This document shows positions 1 to 11,584 of a stretch of 64,000 bases of DNA, one piece after another. Source of the DNA: CAMLIZ01 sp040758375 (lineage in GTDB: Bacteria > Pseudomonadota > Gammaproteobacteria > Burkholderiales > Burkholderiaceae_C); NCBI GenBank assembly GCA_040758375.1, contig JBFLWE010000018.1, positions 7,049-71,048 of the forward strand, read 5' to 3'. A model generated the notes under the pieces. The model was not told where the DNA came from, did no database searches, and saw only the letters and a program-made list of their open reading frames with translations. Each line of letters begins with the position of its first letter. Within the stretch, counting starts at the first letter, position 1. The translations under genes and the position numbers were made by a program.

Positions 1-12
1 TTCGAAATGCAT
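1..12 (-). CDS. start of a gene running off the left edge
   Basis: A minus-strand ATG at 12-10 begins the frame M-H-F-E before the window ends. It is preceded by a purine-rich AAGGAAGGGAG stretch at a workable ribosome-binding distance. The receiver-only regulator stops 21 bases upstream on the same strand, so this would be the next gene of the same transcription unit. Four codons are visible, so the product cannot be named and the start itself is uncertain. Confidence 0.3.
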
Positions 13-32
13 GGTCCTGCTCCCTTCCTTGA

Positions 33-431
33 TCAACCCTCGAGCGAGAACTCGGGCATGTAGATGTCGCCGGCCAGCATCAGCCGGAATGCGCTGCGCA
101 GCGTGTCGGCGTCGGAGGTCTTGAGCACGTAGCCGCAGACGCCCAGGTCCACCGAGCGCACGATGGTCGAGTCGCATTCGGTGGAGGCCAGCAGCGCCAG
201 CGGCATCTGCGGCCACATCTCGCGCAGCAGCGCGGTGGTGCTGACCGGGCGCACGCCGTGGGTGTCGAGGTCGAGCACCATCAGGCTGAAGTGCTGCGGG
301 CCGGTCAGCATGGTCATCGCCTCGGCCATGTGGCTGGCGTCCACCACGCGCGCCACCGGCTCATGGCGGCTGAGCACCGCACGCAGCGCCAGCACGGTCA
401 ACGGCTGGTCGGAAATCAGAAGAACGTCCAC
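33..431 (-). CDS. stand-alone receiver-domain response regulator
   Basis: A 132-residue protein made only of a CheY-like receiver fold. It probably relays phosphate or binds a partner, because no DNA-binding or enzymatic domain follows. The phosphoacceptor Asp lies in VLDLD, the switch Ser/Thr in LLAST and the conserved Lys in YVLKTSD. The sequence resembles NarL/LuxR-type receivers, yet it ends right after the receiver at GDIYMPEFSLEG. The N-terminal acidic pair is reduced to one Asp (LLISDQP). I chose the GTG at 431-429 because GAGAGGAG precedes it; the open frame continues upstream but that part looks non-native. No histidine kinase is adjacent on the same strand. Receiver-only identity is well supported; the partner is unknown. 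Confidence 0.8.
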   Translation of the reverse strand: MDVLLISDQPLTVLALRAVLSRHEPVARVVDASHMAEAMTMLTGPQHFSLMVLDLDTHGVRPVSTTALLREMWPQMPLALLASTECDSTIVRSVDLGVCGYVLKTSDADTLRSAFRLMLAGDIYMPEFSLEG

Positions 432-561
432 TCGGTAACTCCTCTCTCTTGCGTTGCCCTGAACGCGTGTTGTCGTATGCAGGCATCGTAGAAAGCGCCA
501 CGAGCGGCCGAAACCCCAGGAGGTGTGGACAAGGGGCCCACTGATGGGGGAGCCGGGGATG

Positions 562-577
562 CACCCCCAAAGGGGTG
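562..577. repeat. GC-rich hairpin upstream of the receiver gene
   Basis: CACCCC and GGGGTG pair perfectly around a CAAA loop. The hairpin lies in the 182-base gap between the hemerythrin-like gene (stop at 614) and the receiver gene (start at 431), both on the minus strand. Runs of G surround it. There is no T-tract, so a classical terminator is not supported. It may be a small relative of the other palindromic elements in the window. Confidence 0.55.
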
Positions 578-613
578 AACCCGCATGGGGGATGGGGGAG
601 GGGCGGCTGGCGG

Positions 614-1171
614 TTACCGTGCGCGCCGGCGCGCGGCCATCTCGTCGCCCATGGCGCGCAGCGCCTCCGCGCCCTCGGCCCGCACCTGCTGCTCGGCCTC
701 GGGGAAGGCCCATTGGTCTTCCAGCGCCAGATGCTCGCGGTGCACCTCCACGAAGGCCTGCGCAGCATCGGCCAGTGCCGCCTGCTCGGGCAGGCCGCCG
801 TCGGCCAGCGCCTGCAGCAGCGGTGCGAGCGTGCGCCAGTGCCGGTGGATGAGCACGTGGTCTTCCAGCAGGCGCCGGGCCGCGTCGCGCGCCTGCTCGT
901 CGCCGCGTGCGCGCAGCAGCGGGATCACATGCCGTTCTTCGTCCTCGTGATGGGCGGGGGCTGCCAGGTCGAAGTAGCGCAGCACGTCGCGCGCCGCGTC
1001 GCGCGCCTGCGCGTCGGCGCCGTGCACCCGTACATGCGACACCAGCCGCTGCAGCAACGACAGCGAACGCCGCACGCGTTCGTGGCAGGCCGCGAGCATC
1101 TCGAACGGTTGGTCGAAGCCGGCGGCAGGCGTGTGCAGGCCGGGAAAGACGGCAGTGGTGCGGCGGCTCAT
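614..1171 (-). CDS. hemerythrin-like (HHE) domain protein
   Basis: A 185-residue cytosolic protein with the four-helix hemerythrin/HHE pattern: a first His in CHERVRR, a pair in HHEDEERH, a later one in HVLIHRHW and the final cluster EHLALEDQW. Such His/Glu sets bind a di-iron centre that handles O2, NO or iron. The start at 1171 (MSRRTTAVFPG) is preferred because the upstream extension is a Pro/Arg-rich shadow typical of intergenic GC-rich DNA. It is divergent from the OmpR-type regulator at 1309, sharing a 137-base gap. The substrate cannot be told from sequence; family assignment is solid. Confidence 0.85.
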   Translation of the reverse strand: MSRRTTAVFPGLHTPAAGFDQPFEMLAACHERVRRSLSLLQRLVSHVRVHGADAQARDAARDVLRYFDLAAPAHHEDEERHVIPLLRARGDEQARDAARRLLEDHVLIHRHWRTLAPLLQALADGGLPEQAALADAAQAFVEVHREHLALEDQWAFPEAEQQVRAEGAEALRAMGDEMAARRRAR

Positions 1172-1308
1172 GGCGCGATTGTTCCGCTGCGGGCGCGGCC
1201 TGCGCGCGCCAGGGAAATGCGTGCCGCACTTCTCTTGTGCTGGCGCATTCCACCGCGCCGGGGGCCTCGGGCCTGCGGTAAGCTGCCGCGCCTGCAAGCC
1301 CTGATGCC

Positions 1309-2073
1309 ATGCTCCCTACGCCTGCTGCAGACCCGCTCTCACGTGCCCGCGTGCTCGTCGTCGATGACGATGCCGACCTGCGTGCCTCGCTGCGCGACAT
1401 GCTTTCGCAGGCCGGCTTCGAGGTGGCCGAAGCCGCCGACGGCCAGCAGATGCGCGCGGCGCTCGCGCAAGGGCAGCCGGCGCTGGTGCTGCTGGACCTG
1501 CGCCTCAAGGGCGAAGACGGCCTCACGCTGGCGCGCGGGCTGCGCGCACAGTCGGCCGTGCCGCTCATCATGATCAGCGGGCAAAGCGACGAGACCGACC
1601 GCGTGCTGCTGCTGGAGCTGGCGGCCGACGACTTCCTCATCAAGCCTTTCAGCGCCCGCGAACTCGTCGCGCGCGTGCGGGCGGTGCTGCGCCGAACGCA
1701 GCCGGGCGCGGGCAGCACCGCGTCGGTGTCGCCGGCGCGCCCCGGCGCCAGCGGCGAGGACCTGTGCTTCGGCCAGTGGCGTCTGAACGTGAAGGCGCGC
1801 GAGCTGGTCGATGCCGGCGGCAAGGTCTGCCCGCTCACGCAGGCCGAATACCGGCTGCTGGAGACCTTTGTCCGCCACCCGGGGCGGGTGTGGACGCGCG
1901 ACCAGCTGCTGGAGCACACGCGCAGCCTGGACACCGAGGTGTTCGACCGCGCGGTGGACGTGCTGATCCTGCGCCTGAGGCGCAAGATCGAGCCGAACCC
2001 GAAGCACCCGCAGTACATCGTCACCGAGCGCGGCCAGGGCTACCTGTTCGGCGTGCCGGTCACCACCGCGTAG
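1309..2073 (+). CDS. OmpR-family response regulator
   Basis: A 254-residue two-component regulator. Residues about 14-125 form the receiver, with VVDDD as acidic pocket, the phosphoacceptor Asp in VLLDLRL, the switch Ser in MISGQ and the conserved Lys in LIKPF. Residues about 150-250 form a winged-helix domain ending ERGQGYLFG. It lies 10 bases upstream of the hybrid kinase and is almost certainly its partner. The pair sits immediately before the alpha-glucoside operon, so that operon is a plausible target (inference). The layout resembles TorR/TorS, but nothing for TMAO respiration is nearby. Confidence 0.9.
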   Translation: MLPTPAADPLSRARVLVVDDDADLRASLRDMLSQAGFEVAEAADGQQMRAALAQGQPALVLLDLRLKGEDGLTLARGLRAQSAVPLIMISGQSDETDRVLLLELAADDFLIKPFSARELVARVRAVLRRTQPGAGSTASVSPARPGASGEDLCFGQWRLNVKARELVDAGGKVCPLTQAEYRLLETFVRHPGRVWTRDQLLEHTRSLDTEVFDRAVDVLILRLRRKIEPNPKHPQYIVTERGQGYLFGVPVTTA

Positions 2074-2083
2074 AAGGCTGTTC

Positions 2084-4729
2084 ATGGGCTGGCTGCAGCG
2101 CATCGCGAGTGATCGGCTGCGCACGCGGCTGATGGGCGCGTTCGCGGCGCTGCTGGTGGGCGCACTGGCGCTCACCACCGTGGGCTGGTGGGGCATGCAG
2201 CGCACGCAGAGCGAGCTGCAGGCCTACGAGACCGACGTGCTGCCGCAGATCGCCAACGCGCTCGAGATCGCCGAGCGCATCTCGCGCCTGGCCGCCACCG
2301 CGCCCAACATGGCCGAGTCGCGCACCACTGCGGCGCTGGAGGCCAATGCCGGCATCGCGCGCAGCCTGCTCGACGAGATACGCCAGCGCTCCAGCATGGT
2401 CGATGCGCGCGGGCAGCTCGCCAGCCGCATCGCGCCGCTGCTCGAAAGCGGCGAAGGCAACATCACGCGGCTCACCGAGCTGGCGCAGACGCGCCACCAG
2501 CTGCGCGACCGGCTGCTGGCGCAGCTGGAGCGGCTGGAGCAGCTCGGCACGCAGCTCAAGCCGGCCGCCAATGCGGGCGACGTGTTGCTGGCGCAGCTGT
2601 GGTCCAGCCTGGTGCTGGGCGCCAACAGCTCGTCGGCGGTGACGCTGGGCCGCATCGAGGCCGATGTCGAGGGCCTGCTGCTGGCCGCGCGCCAGCGCGG
2701 CGCCTTCGCCGGCCGGCCGCAGGGCTTCGAAAGCGGCTTCGAGAGCCTGACGCTCGGCGAGGCCAGCGTGCTCACGCTGCGCCGCCGCCTGGTGGACCTG
2801 GACACGCGCACCGATGCGCTGGTGACCCTGACGCGCACCAACGCCGATCGCCTGAGCGACATCGTGTCGGCCCACGTGGACCAGCTGCGCGGCGTGACGC
2901 ACACCCGCAGCGCCCAGGTGCGCCAGGCGCTCACCTCGGGCCAGACCGGGCTGCTGCTGCTCACGCTGGTGTGCGGCTTCATCGCGCTGGGCTCGGCCGC
3001 CTACGTGCACCGCCTGGTGGCCCAGGTGGAAAAGATCACCGGGGTGATGTCGCGCCTGGCCGGCGGCGACACCGCCCAGCCCACGCCGGCCACCAACCGG
3101 CGCGACGAGATCGGCGCGCTGGCGCGCACCTTCGAGGTGTTCCGCGACAACCTGCTGGCCAAGCAGCAGCTCGTGGCCGAGCTGCGCGCGCAAGGCGAGC
3201 TGCTCTCGGCGGTGCACAACAGCATGAACGACGGCCTGGCGGTGTTCGACCGCGAACGCCGGCTGATGCTGTGGAACCCGGCGCTGCAGCAGATGCTGGC
3301 GCGCCACGGGCTGTTGCTGATGCCCGGGGACCGGCCCGAGGCACTGCTGCCGCAGCTGCCGCCCGAGGCGCGCTGGCGCGTGCCGGGCCAGGTGGAGCAG
3401 CAGCGCTTCGCGCCGGACCTGCTGCCGCCCTTCGGCGCAGAAGGCCACGTCGAGCTGCTGCTGCCCGGCCAGCGCGTGTACGACGTGCGCAGCCGGGCCA
3501 TGCCCGACGGCGGCGTGGTCAGCCTGGTGACCGACCTCACCGAGCGGCGCGCGATGGAGACGCAGCTGCAGCATGCGATGCGGCTCGACATGCTGGGCCG
3601 GCTGACCGGCGGCGTGGCGCACGACTTCCACAACCATCTGGGCACCATCGTCGGCAACCTGGGCCTGCTGCAGGGCCAGGAAGGCTTGGACGACAAGGGC
3701 CGCGCGCAGTTCGCGCGCGCGCTGCGCGCCGCCGAGCGCGCCACCGCGCTCACGCGCCGCCTGCTGGCCTTTGCGCGCCGCCAGCCGCTGCTGGCCGAAT
3801 GGGTGGCGGTGGATTCGATGATCGAGGAAATGGCCGACCTCATCGAATACAGCGCCGGCGCCGACGTGAAGCTGCAGCTCGACCTGCGCAGCGACGACGC
3901 GGCGGTGTACCTCGACCGCGGCCAGCTCGAGAACGCGCTGCTCAACTTGGTGATCAACAGCGCCGCGGCCATGCCCTCGGGCGGCGAGCTGGTGGTGCGC
4001 ACGCGGCGCCTGCGGCGGCCCGATGGCGACCCGCTGCCCGACGAGGTGTCGATCGAAGTGGCCGACACCGGCTGCGGCATCCCCGAGCCGCTGCTCGACA
4101 AGGTGTTCGAGCCCTTCTTCACCACCAAGCAAGGCGGCGGCGAGGCGGGCGAAGGCAGCGGGCTGGGCCTGTCCATCGTGCACGGCTTCGTGCACCAGTC
4201 GGGCGGCCGGGTGGCGCTGGCCAGCAAGGTGGGGCAGGGCACGTCGGTCACCTTGTGCTTCCCGCTGGCCGACATGCGGCTGCGCAACGCGCCCCAGGCC
4301 TTGCTCACACCCACGGCGGCAGCGGCTGCCGCGGCGCCGGCCGCTCCCGGCACCCGCGTGCTGCTGGTCGATGACGACGAGGCCTTTCGCGCCACAGTGG
4401 GCGACATGCTGCGACAGCTCGGCTGCGACGTCACCGCCGCGGCTTCGCCCGATGAAGCGCTGGGCGTGCTGCGCGAGGCGCGGACCCTGCCCGACGTGAT
4501 GCTGTCCGACGTGCGCCTGGCCGCCGGCGCCGACGGCCGCCTGCTGGCCCGGCAGGTGCACGAGCAATGGCCGCAGCTGCCCATCGGCCTGATGTCGGGC
4601 GTGCCGCGCGAGGCGCTGGAGCAGTCGCGCGAGCCGATTCGCTGGCCCTTCCTGCTCAAGCCGTTCGACCGCGAGCGCCTGGCACGCTGGCTGCACGACG
4701 TGCAGGCGCAGGCGGACGTGTCGGCCTAG
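2084..4729 (+). CDS. membrane hybrid sensor histidine kinase
   Basis: An 881-residue inner-membrane kinase. Membrane segments lie near residues 17-37 and 287-308 with an all-helical periplasmic sensor between, as in TorS-type sensors. Then come HAMP (about 310-365), a PAS-like region (about 375-490), the HisKA helix with phospho-acceptor His513, an ATPase with N-box near 625 and DTGCGI near 661, and a C-terminal receiver with Asp809 in LSDVRL. The H-box reads HDFHNHL where this subfamily usually has HDFNNLL. The receiver ending fits a phosphorelay or an auto-inhibitory domain. The kinase function is certain; the signal is not known. Proximity to the sugar operon suggests a carbohydrate or osmotic cue. 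Confidence 0.9.
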   Translation: MGWLQRIASDRLRTRLMGAFAALLVGALALTTVGWWGMQRTQSELQAYETDVLPQIANALEIAERISRLAATAPNMAESRTTAALEANAGIARSLLDEIRQRSSMVDARGQLASRIAPLLESGEGNITRLTELAQTRHQLRDRLLAQLERLEQLGTQLKPAANAGDVLLAQLWSSLVLGANSSSAVTLGRIEADVEGLLLAARQRGAFAGRPQGFESGFESLTLGEASVLTLRRRLVDLDTRTDALVTLTRTNADRLSDIVSAHVDQLRGVTHTRSAQVRQALTSGQTGLLLLTLVCGFIALGSAAYVHRLVAQVEKITGVMSRLAGGDTAQPTPATNRRDEIGALARTFEVFRDNLLAKQQLVAELRAQGELLSAVHNSMNDGLAVFDRERRLMLWNPALQQMLARHGLLLMPGDRPEALLPQLPPEARWRVPGQVEQQRFAPDLLPPFGAEGHVELLLPGQRVYDVRSRAMPDGGVVSLVTDLTERRAMETQLQHAMRLDMLGRLTGGVAHDFHNHLGTIVGNLGLLQGQEGLDDKGRAQFARALRAAERATALTRRLLAFARRQPLLAEWVAVDSMIEEMADLIEYSAGADVKLQLDLRSDDAAVYLDRGQLENALLNLVINSAAAMPSGGELVVRTRRLRRPDGDPLPDEVSIEVADTGCGIPEPLLDKVFEPFFTTKQGGGEAGEGSGLGLSIVHGFVHQSGGRVALASKVGQGTSVTLCFPLADMRLRNAPQALLTPTAAAAAAAPAAPGTRVLLVDDDEAFRATVGDMLRQLGCDVTAAASPDEALGVLREARTLPDVMLSDVRLAAGADGRLLARQVHEQWPQLPIGLMSGVPREALEQSREPIRWPFLLKPFDRERLARWLHDVQAQADVSA

Positions 4730-4768
4730 CAGGCACCCGCTGGCAATGTTTCAAGGATTACAGCGTCG

Positions 4769-4793
4769 CGGACAACACATGAAATCTTGTCCG
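4769..4793. promoter_or_regulatory. inverted-repeat operator before the sugar operon
   Basis: CGGACAA (4769-4775) and TTGTCCG (4787-4793) form a perfect 7-base inverted repeat with an 11-base AT-leaning spacer, in the 134-base gap between the hybrid kinase and the binding-protein gene. A TGTAAT box at 4807-4812 matches five of six -10 bases, so the right arm would overlap or touch the -35 region. The geometry fits a dimeric regulator. Which protein binds is unknown; the neighbouring OmpR-type regulator or an unlinked LacI-type repressor are candidates. Confidence 0.55.
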
Positions 4794-4863
4794 TCGATAG
4801 CGGTTATGTAATTCGCTGCAGCGCGCGGGCCCGGTGGCAACGCGTGCGCTCGGAGGACGACAC

Positions 4864-6144
<1,281 letters not shown>

Positions 6145-6155
6145 ACCACCCCCGT

Positions 6156-6310
6156 AGCGCCTTCGGCGCTTCCCCGACAGGTGTGGGCCCCCGGTCGCGG
6201 AGTACCGCGCCCGCCCCCCGAGGGGGCGGGCCACTGGCTTCGGAGCGGCCGGGCGCCAGTGGCTCAGAGGGGCGCCGCCAGCGGAGCGGCGAAGCCGGCT
6301 CCGTGGCGGC
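6156..6310. repeat. tripartite palindromic intergenic element, copy A
   Basis: The gap between the binding protein and first permease contains four stems. AGCGCC/GGCGCT pairs around TTC (6156-6170). CCCGCCCCC/GGGGGCGGG pairs around CGA (6210-6230). CCACTGGC (6231-6238) and GCCAGTGG (6255-6262) enclose the loop TTCGGAGCGGCCGGGC. A long stem pairs 6274-6287 with 6298-6310 with a single bulged G at 6281. Copies B and C share the third module and copies B and D share the first two, always with different but self-complementary stem bases. The position inside a transport operon parallels REP sequences in E. coli malE-malF. Confidence 0.85.
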
Positions 6311-6358
6311 CGCTGGACGCGGCGCAGAGAACGCTCGATGCGCGGTGGAGCGACTGAC

Positions 6359-7263
<905 letters not shown>

Positions 7264-7264
<1 letters not shown>

Positions 7265-8097
7265 TGAAAGCGCGCGGCGGCATCTGGTCCGCACTGTACT
7301 GGCCGGTGGCGGCGCTGGTCGTCTTCGCCAGCGTGTTTCCGTTGCTCTATGCGGTGGCCACCTCGGTGAAGCAGGGCAATGCGCTGTTCTCGCCCACCCT
7401 GTGGGTGGACGCGCCCACGCTGGCCAACTACGCCAGCCTGTTCGAACAGCAATCGTTCGGCCGCAATCTGCTCAACTCGGCGCTGGTGTCGGCCGGCGTG
7501 GTGGCGCTGTCGCTGGCCTTGAGCCTGCTGGCAGCCTGGGCGCTGGGGCGGGTGAGCTTTCGCGGGCGCGGCGTGCTGCTGCTCACCATCCTGGCGGCCT
7601 CGATGTTCCCGCAGGTGGCGGTGCTCTCCGGCATGTACGAGCTGGTGCGCGCGCTGGGCCTGTACGACTCGCTGGGCGCGCTGCTGATCGCCGATCTCGT
7701 GATCACCCTGCCTTTCACCGTGTGGGTGCTGGTCACTTTCATGAGCCAGCTGCCGAAAGAAGTGGAGGAAGCGGCCATGATGGACGGGCTGGGGCTGTTC
7801 ACGCTGATCTTCCGCATCTTCATGCCGCTGCTGTGGCCGGCGATGGTGGCCACCGGCCTGCTCGCCTTCATCGCGGCGTGGAACGAGTTCCTGTTCGCGC
7901 TCACCTTCACCATCAGCCCCGAGCAGCGCACGGTGCCGGTGGCCATTGCGCTGGTCAGCGGCAACAGCGCCTACGAGGTGCCCTGGGGGTCGCTGATGGC
8001 GGCGTCGGTCATCGTGACCTTGCCGCTGGTGGGGCTGGTCGTCTACTTCCAACGCCACATCGTGGCGGGTCTTACTGCAGGCTCGGTCAAGGGCTGA
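7264..8097 (+). CDS. sugar ABC transporter permease (MalG-type)
   Basis: A 277-residue inner-membrane permease of the MalG subclass with about six membrane helices and the EAA loop EEAAMMDGLGL. It begins in the sequence TGATG, sharing the last A of the preceding stop, so translation is probably coupled. MalG-type permeases close the channel and often carry a C-terminal tail into the MalK dimer; here the tail is short (GLTAGSVKG). A gap of 17 bases leads to the ATPase gene. Confidence 0.9.
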
Positions 8098-8114
8098 ACG
8101 ACAACACCACATCT

Positions 8115-9227
<1,113 letters not shown>

Positions 9228-9241
9228 CACGGAACGATGCC

Positions 9242-11584
9242 ATGGGCACCCACACCTACCCGCTGGACGACTGGCGGATCACCGAGACCGCGTTCGACGT
9301 CGAGAGCAATCTGCTCGACGAGACGCTGTTCGCGCTGGGCAACGGCTACATCGGCCTGCGCGGCACGCAGGACGAAGGCTTCGTCGGCACGCCGATGCCC
9401 ACCTTCGAAGGCACCTACCTCAACGGCTTCTACGAAACCTCGGCCATCCACTACCCCGAGACGGCCTATGGGCTGGCGCGGCAGAACCAGTTCATGCTCA
9501 ACGTGCCCAACGGCAAGCGCATCGAGCTGTGGCTCGACGAAGAGCGCTTCGACCTGCTGCAGGGCAGGACGCTGCGCTACGAGCGCACGCTCGACCTGCG
9601 CGAGGGCGTGCTCAGGCGCACGGTGAACTGGCAGTCGCCCGAAGGGCGGCATGTGGAGGTGGTGAGCGAACGCCTGGTGTGCCTGAAGCGCAAGCATGTC
9701 TTCGCGATCCGCTATGCGGTGCGGCTGCTCAATTTCGAAGGGCGCGTCAAGCTGGTGTCGGCGCTGGATGCGCGCACGCGCAACCTGGAGGCCGGCGACG
9801 ACCCGCGCGTGGGCTCGCACGTGAAGGTGCCGCCGCTGCAATGGCTGGAGTCGCGCCAGACCGACAGCGGCGTGCGGCTGGTGCACCGCACGCGCACCAG
9901 CAGCCTCACGCTGGTGAGCGCGCTGGAGCACCAATGCGAGGGCGGCCGCGACGCGGTGCTCTCGCGCGAGAGCCTGGCCGCGGGCCAGTGCCTGACCCAG
10001 ATCTTCTCGCTGCAGGCCGGCGAGGGTGAGACCGTCACGCTGGTGAAGTTCGGTGCCTATCACAGCTCGCGCGACTTTCCCGAGGCCGAGCTGATGCAGC
10101 GCAGCGACGAGGCGCTGGCCGAAGCGCGCGCGGCCGGCTTCGACGCCTTGTGCCGCGAGCAGCAGGAGGCGCTGGCCGCGTTCTGGCGCGAGGCCGACGT
10201 GCAGATCGGCGGCGACGCCGCGCTGCAGCAGGGCATGCGCTTCAACCTCTACCACCTGCTGCAGTCGGTGGGGCGCGACGGCAAGACCAACATCGCGGCC
10301 AAGGGCGTCACCGGCGAGGGCTACGAGGGCCACTATTTCTGGGACACCGAGATCTACGTGTTCCCGTTCTTCCTGGCCACGCAGCCGCAGATCGCGCGCC
10401 AGCTGCTGGCCTACCGCTGGGCCGGCCTGCCGGCCGCGCGCGAGCGGGCGCGCGAGATGGCGCATGCCAAGGGTGCGCTCTACCCCTGGCGCACCATCGC
10501 CGGCGCCGAGTGCTCCGCCTACTTTCCGGCCGGCACCGCGCAGTACCACATCAACGCCGACATCGCCCACTCGATCAAGCTGTACGTCGAGACCACCGGC
10601 GACGAGAAATACCTGCGCGAGCAAGGCGCCGAGGTGCTGATGGAAACGGCCCGCATCTGGATGGGGCTGGGCCATTTCGACGAGCGCCGCGGCGGCGCCT
10701 TCTGCATCCACGAGGTGACCGGGCCCGACGAGTACACGGCCATGGTCAGCAACAACTTCTACACCAACGCGATGGCGCAGCAGCACCTCGCGTACGCCGC
10801 CAGCGTGGCCGAGCGGCTGCAGCGCAAGCACCCCAAGGACTTCGCGCGCATCGCCGCCGCGATGGAGCTCTCGCCCGACGAGCCGGGCCAATGGCGCCGC
10901 GCCGCCGAGGCGATGTACCTGCCGTTGGACGAGCAGTTGGGCGTGCACCCGCAGGACGACAGCTTCCTGCACAAGCCGGCCTGGGACTTTGCCAACACGC
11001 CGCCCGAGAAGTACCCGCTGCTGCTGCACTACCACCCGCTGGTGATCTACCGCCACCGCGTGTGCAAGCAGGCCGACGTGGTGCTGGCGCTGCTGCTGCG
11101 CGGCGAGCGCTTCACGCTGGAGCAAAAGCGCCGCGACTTCGACTACTACGAGCCGCTGACCACACACGACTCGTCGCTGTCGGCCTGCATCTTCAGCATC
11201 GTGGCCAGCGAAGTGGGCTATGCCGACAAGGCCTACGACTACTTCATGCACACCGCGCGCATGGACCTGGACAACGAGCACGGCAACACGCAGTACGGCG
11301 TGCACACCGCGGCGATGGCCGGCACCTGGATGGGCGTGGTGTACGGCTTCGCCGGCATGCGCATTCATGAAGGCCAGCTGCGCTTTGCGCCGCGCCTGCC
11401 CGCGCGCTGGACGCACTATGGCTTTCGCCTGCGCGTGAGGGGCCGTCAGCTGCAGGTGCAGGTGCGTCCCGGCGAGGCCGAGTACCGGCTGCTCGAAGGC
11501 GAGAGCCTGGAGTTGCAGCACGAGGGCCGCACGCTGCGGCTGTCCGCCAGACAACCCGTGCAGACCTTGCCGCTGAGCCGATGA
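9242..11584 (+). CDS. GH65 disaccharide phosphorylase
   Basis: A 780-residue glycoside hydrolase family 65 protein: N-terminal beta-sandwich, linker, (alpha/alpha)6 barrel and C-terminal beta cap. The barrel carries the general acid Glu497 in TGPDEYT and the phosphate/substrate motif KQADVV, with HYFWDTE and YPWRT upstream. Family members split maltose, trehalose, kojibiose or nigerose with phosphate, giving glucose and beta-glucose 1-phosphate. The next gene converts that phosphate ester to glucose 6-phosphate. Motifs alone do not decide which disaccharide is used. The stop overlaps the next start in ATGA. The fit with the importer makes an intracellular phosphorolytic role very likely. Confidence 0.9.
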   Translation: MGTHTYPLDDWRITETAFDVESNLLDETLFALGNGYIGLRGTQDEGFVGTPMPTFEGTYLNGFYETSAIHYPETAYGLARQNQFMLNVPNGKRIELWLDEERFDLLQGRTLRYERTLDLREGVLRRTVNWQSPEGRHVEVVSERLVCLKRKHVFAIRYAVRLLNFEGRVKLVSALDARTRNLEAGDDPRVGSHVKVPPLQWLESRQTDSGVRLVHRTRTSSLTLVSALEHQCEGGRDAVLSRESLAAGQCLTQIFSLQAGEGETVTLVKFGAYHSSRDFPEAELMQRSDEALAEARAAGFDALCREQQEALAAFWREADVQIGGDAALQQGMRFNLYHLLQSVGRDGKTNIAAKGVTGEGYEGHYFWDTEIYVFPFFLATQPQIARQLLAYRWAGLPAARERAREMAHAKGALYPWRTIAGAECSAYFPAGTAQYHINADIAHSIKLYVETTGDEKYLREQGAEVLMETARIWMGLGHFDERRGGAFCIHEVTGPDEYTAMVSNNFYTNAMAQQHLAYAASVAERLQRKHPKDFARIAAAMELSPDEPGQWRRAAEAMYLPLDEQLGVHPQDDSFLHKPAWDFANTPPEKYPLLLHYHPLVIYRHRVCKQADVVLALLLRGERFTLEQKRRDFDYYEPLTTHDSSLSACIFSIVASEVGYADKAYDYFMHTARMDLDNEHGNTQYGVHTAAMAGTWMGVVYGFAGMRIHEGQLRFAPRLPARWTHYGFRLRVRGRQLQVQVRPGEAEYRLLEGESLELQHEGRTLRLSARQPVQTLPLSR

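Noticed and set aside
2060..4696. An 878-residue minus-strand frame opposite the hybrid kinase
   Set aside because: His- and Gln-rich shadow of the kinase gene with no recognisable domain.
4830..4850. Possible sigma-54 promoter TGGCA...GC before the binding-protein gene
   Set aside because: The distance between the GG and GC elements is two bases short of the invariant spacing.
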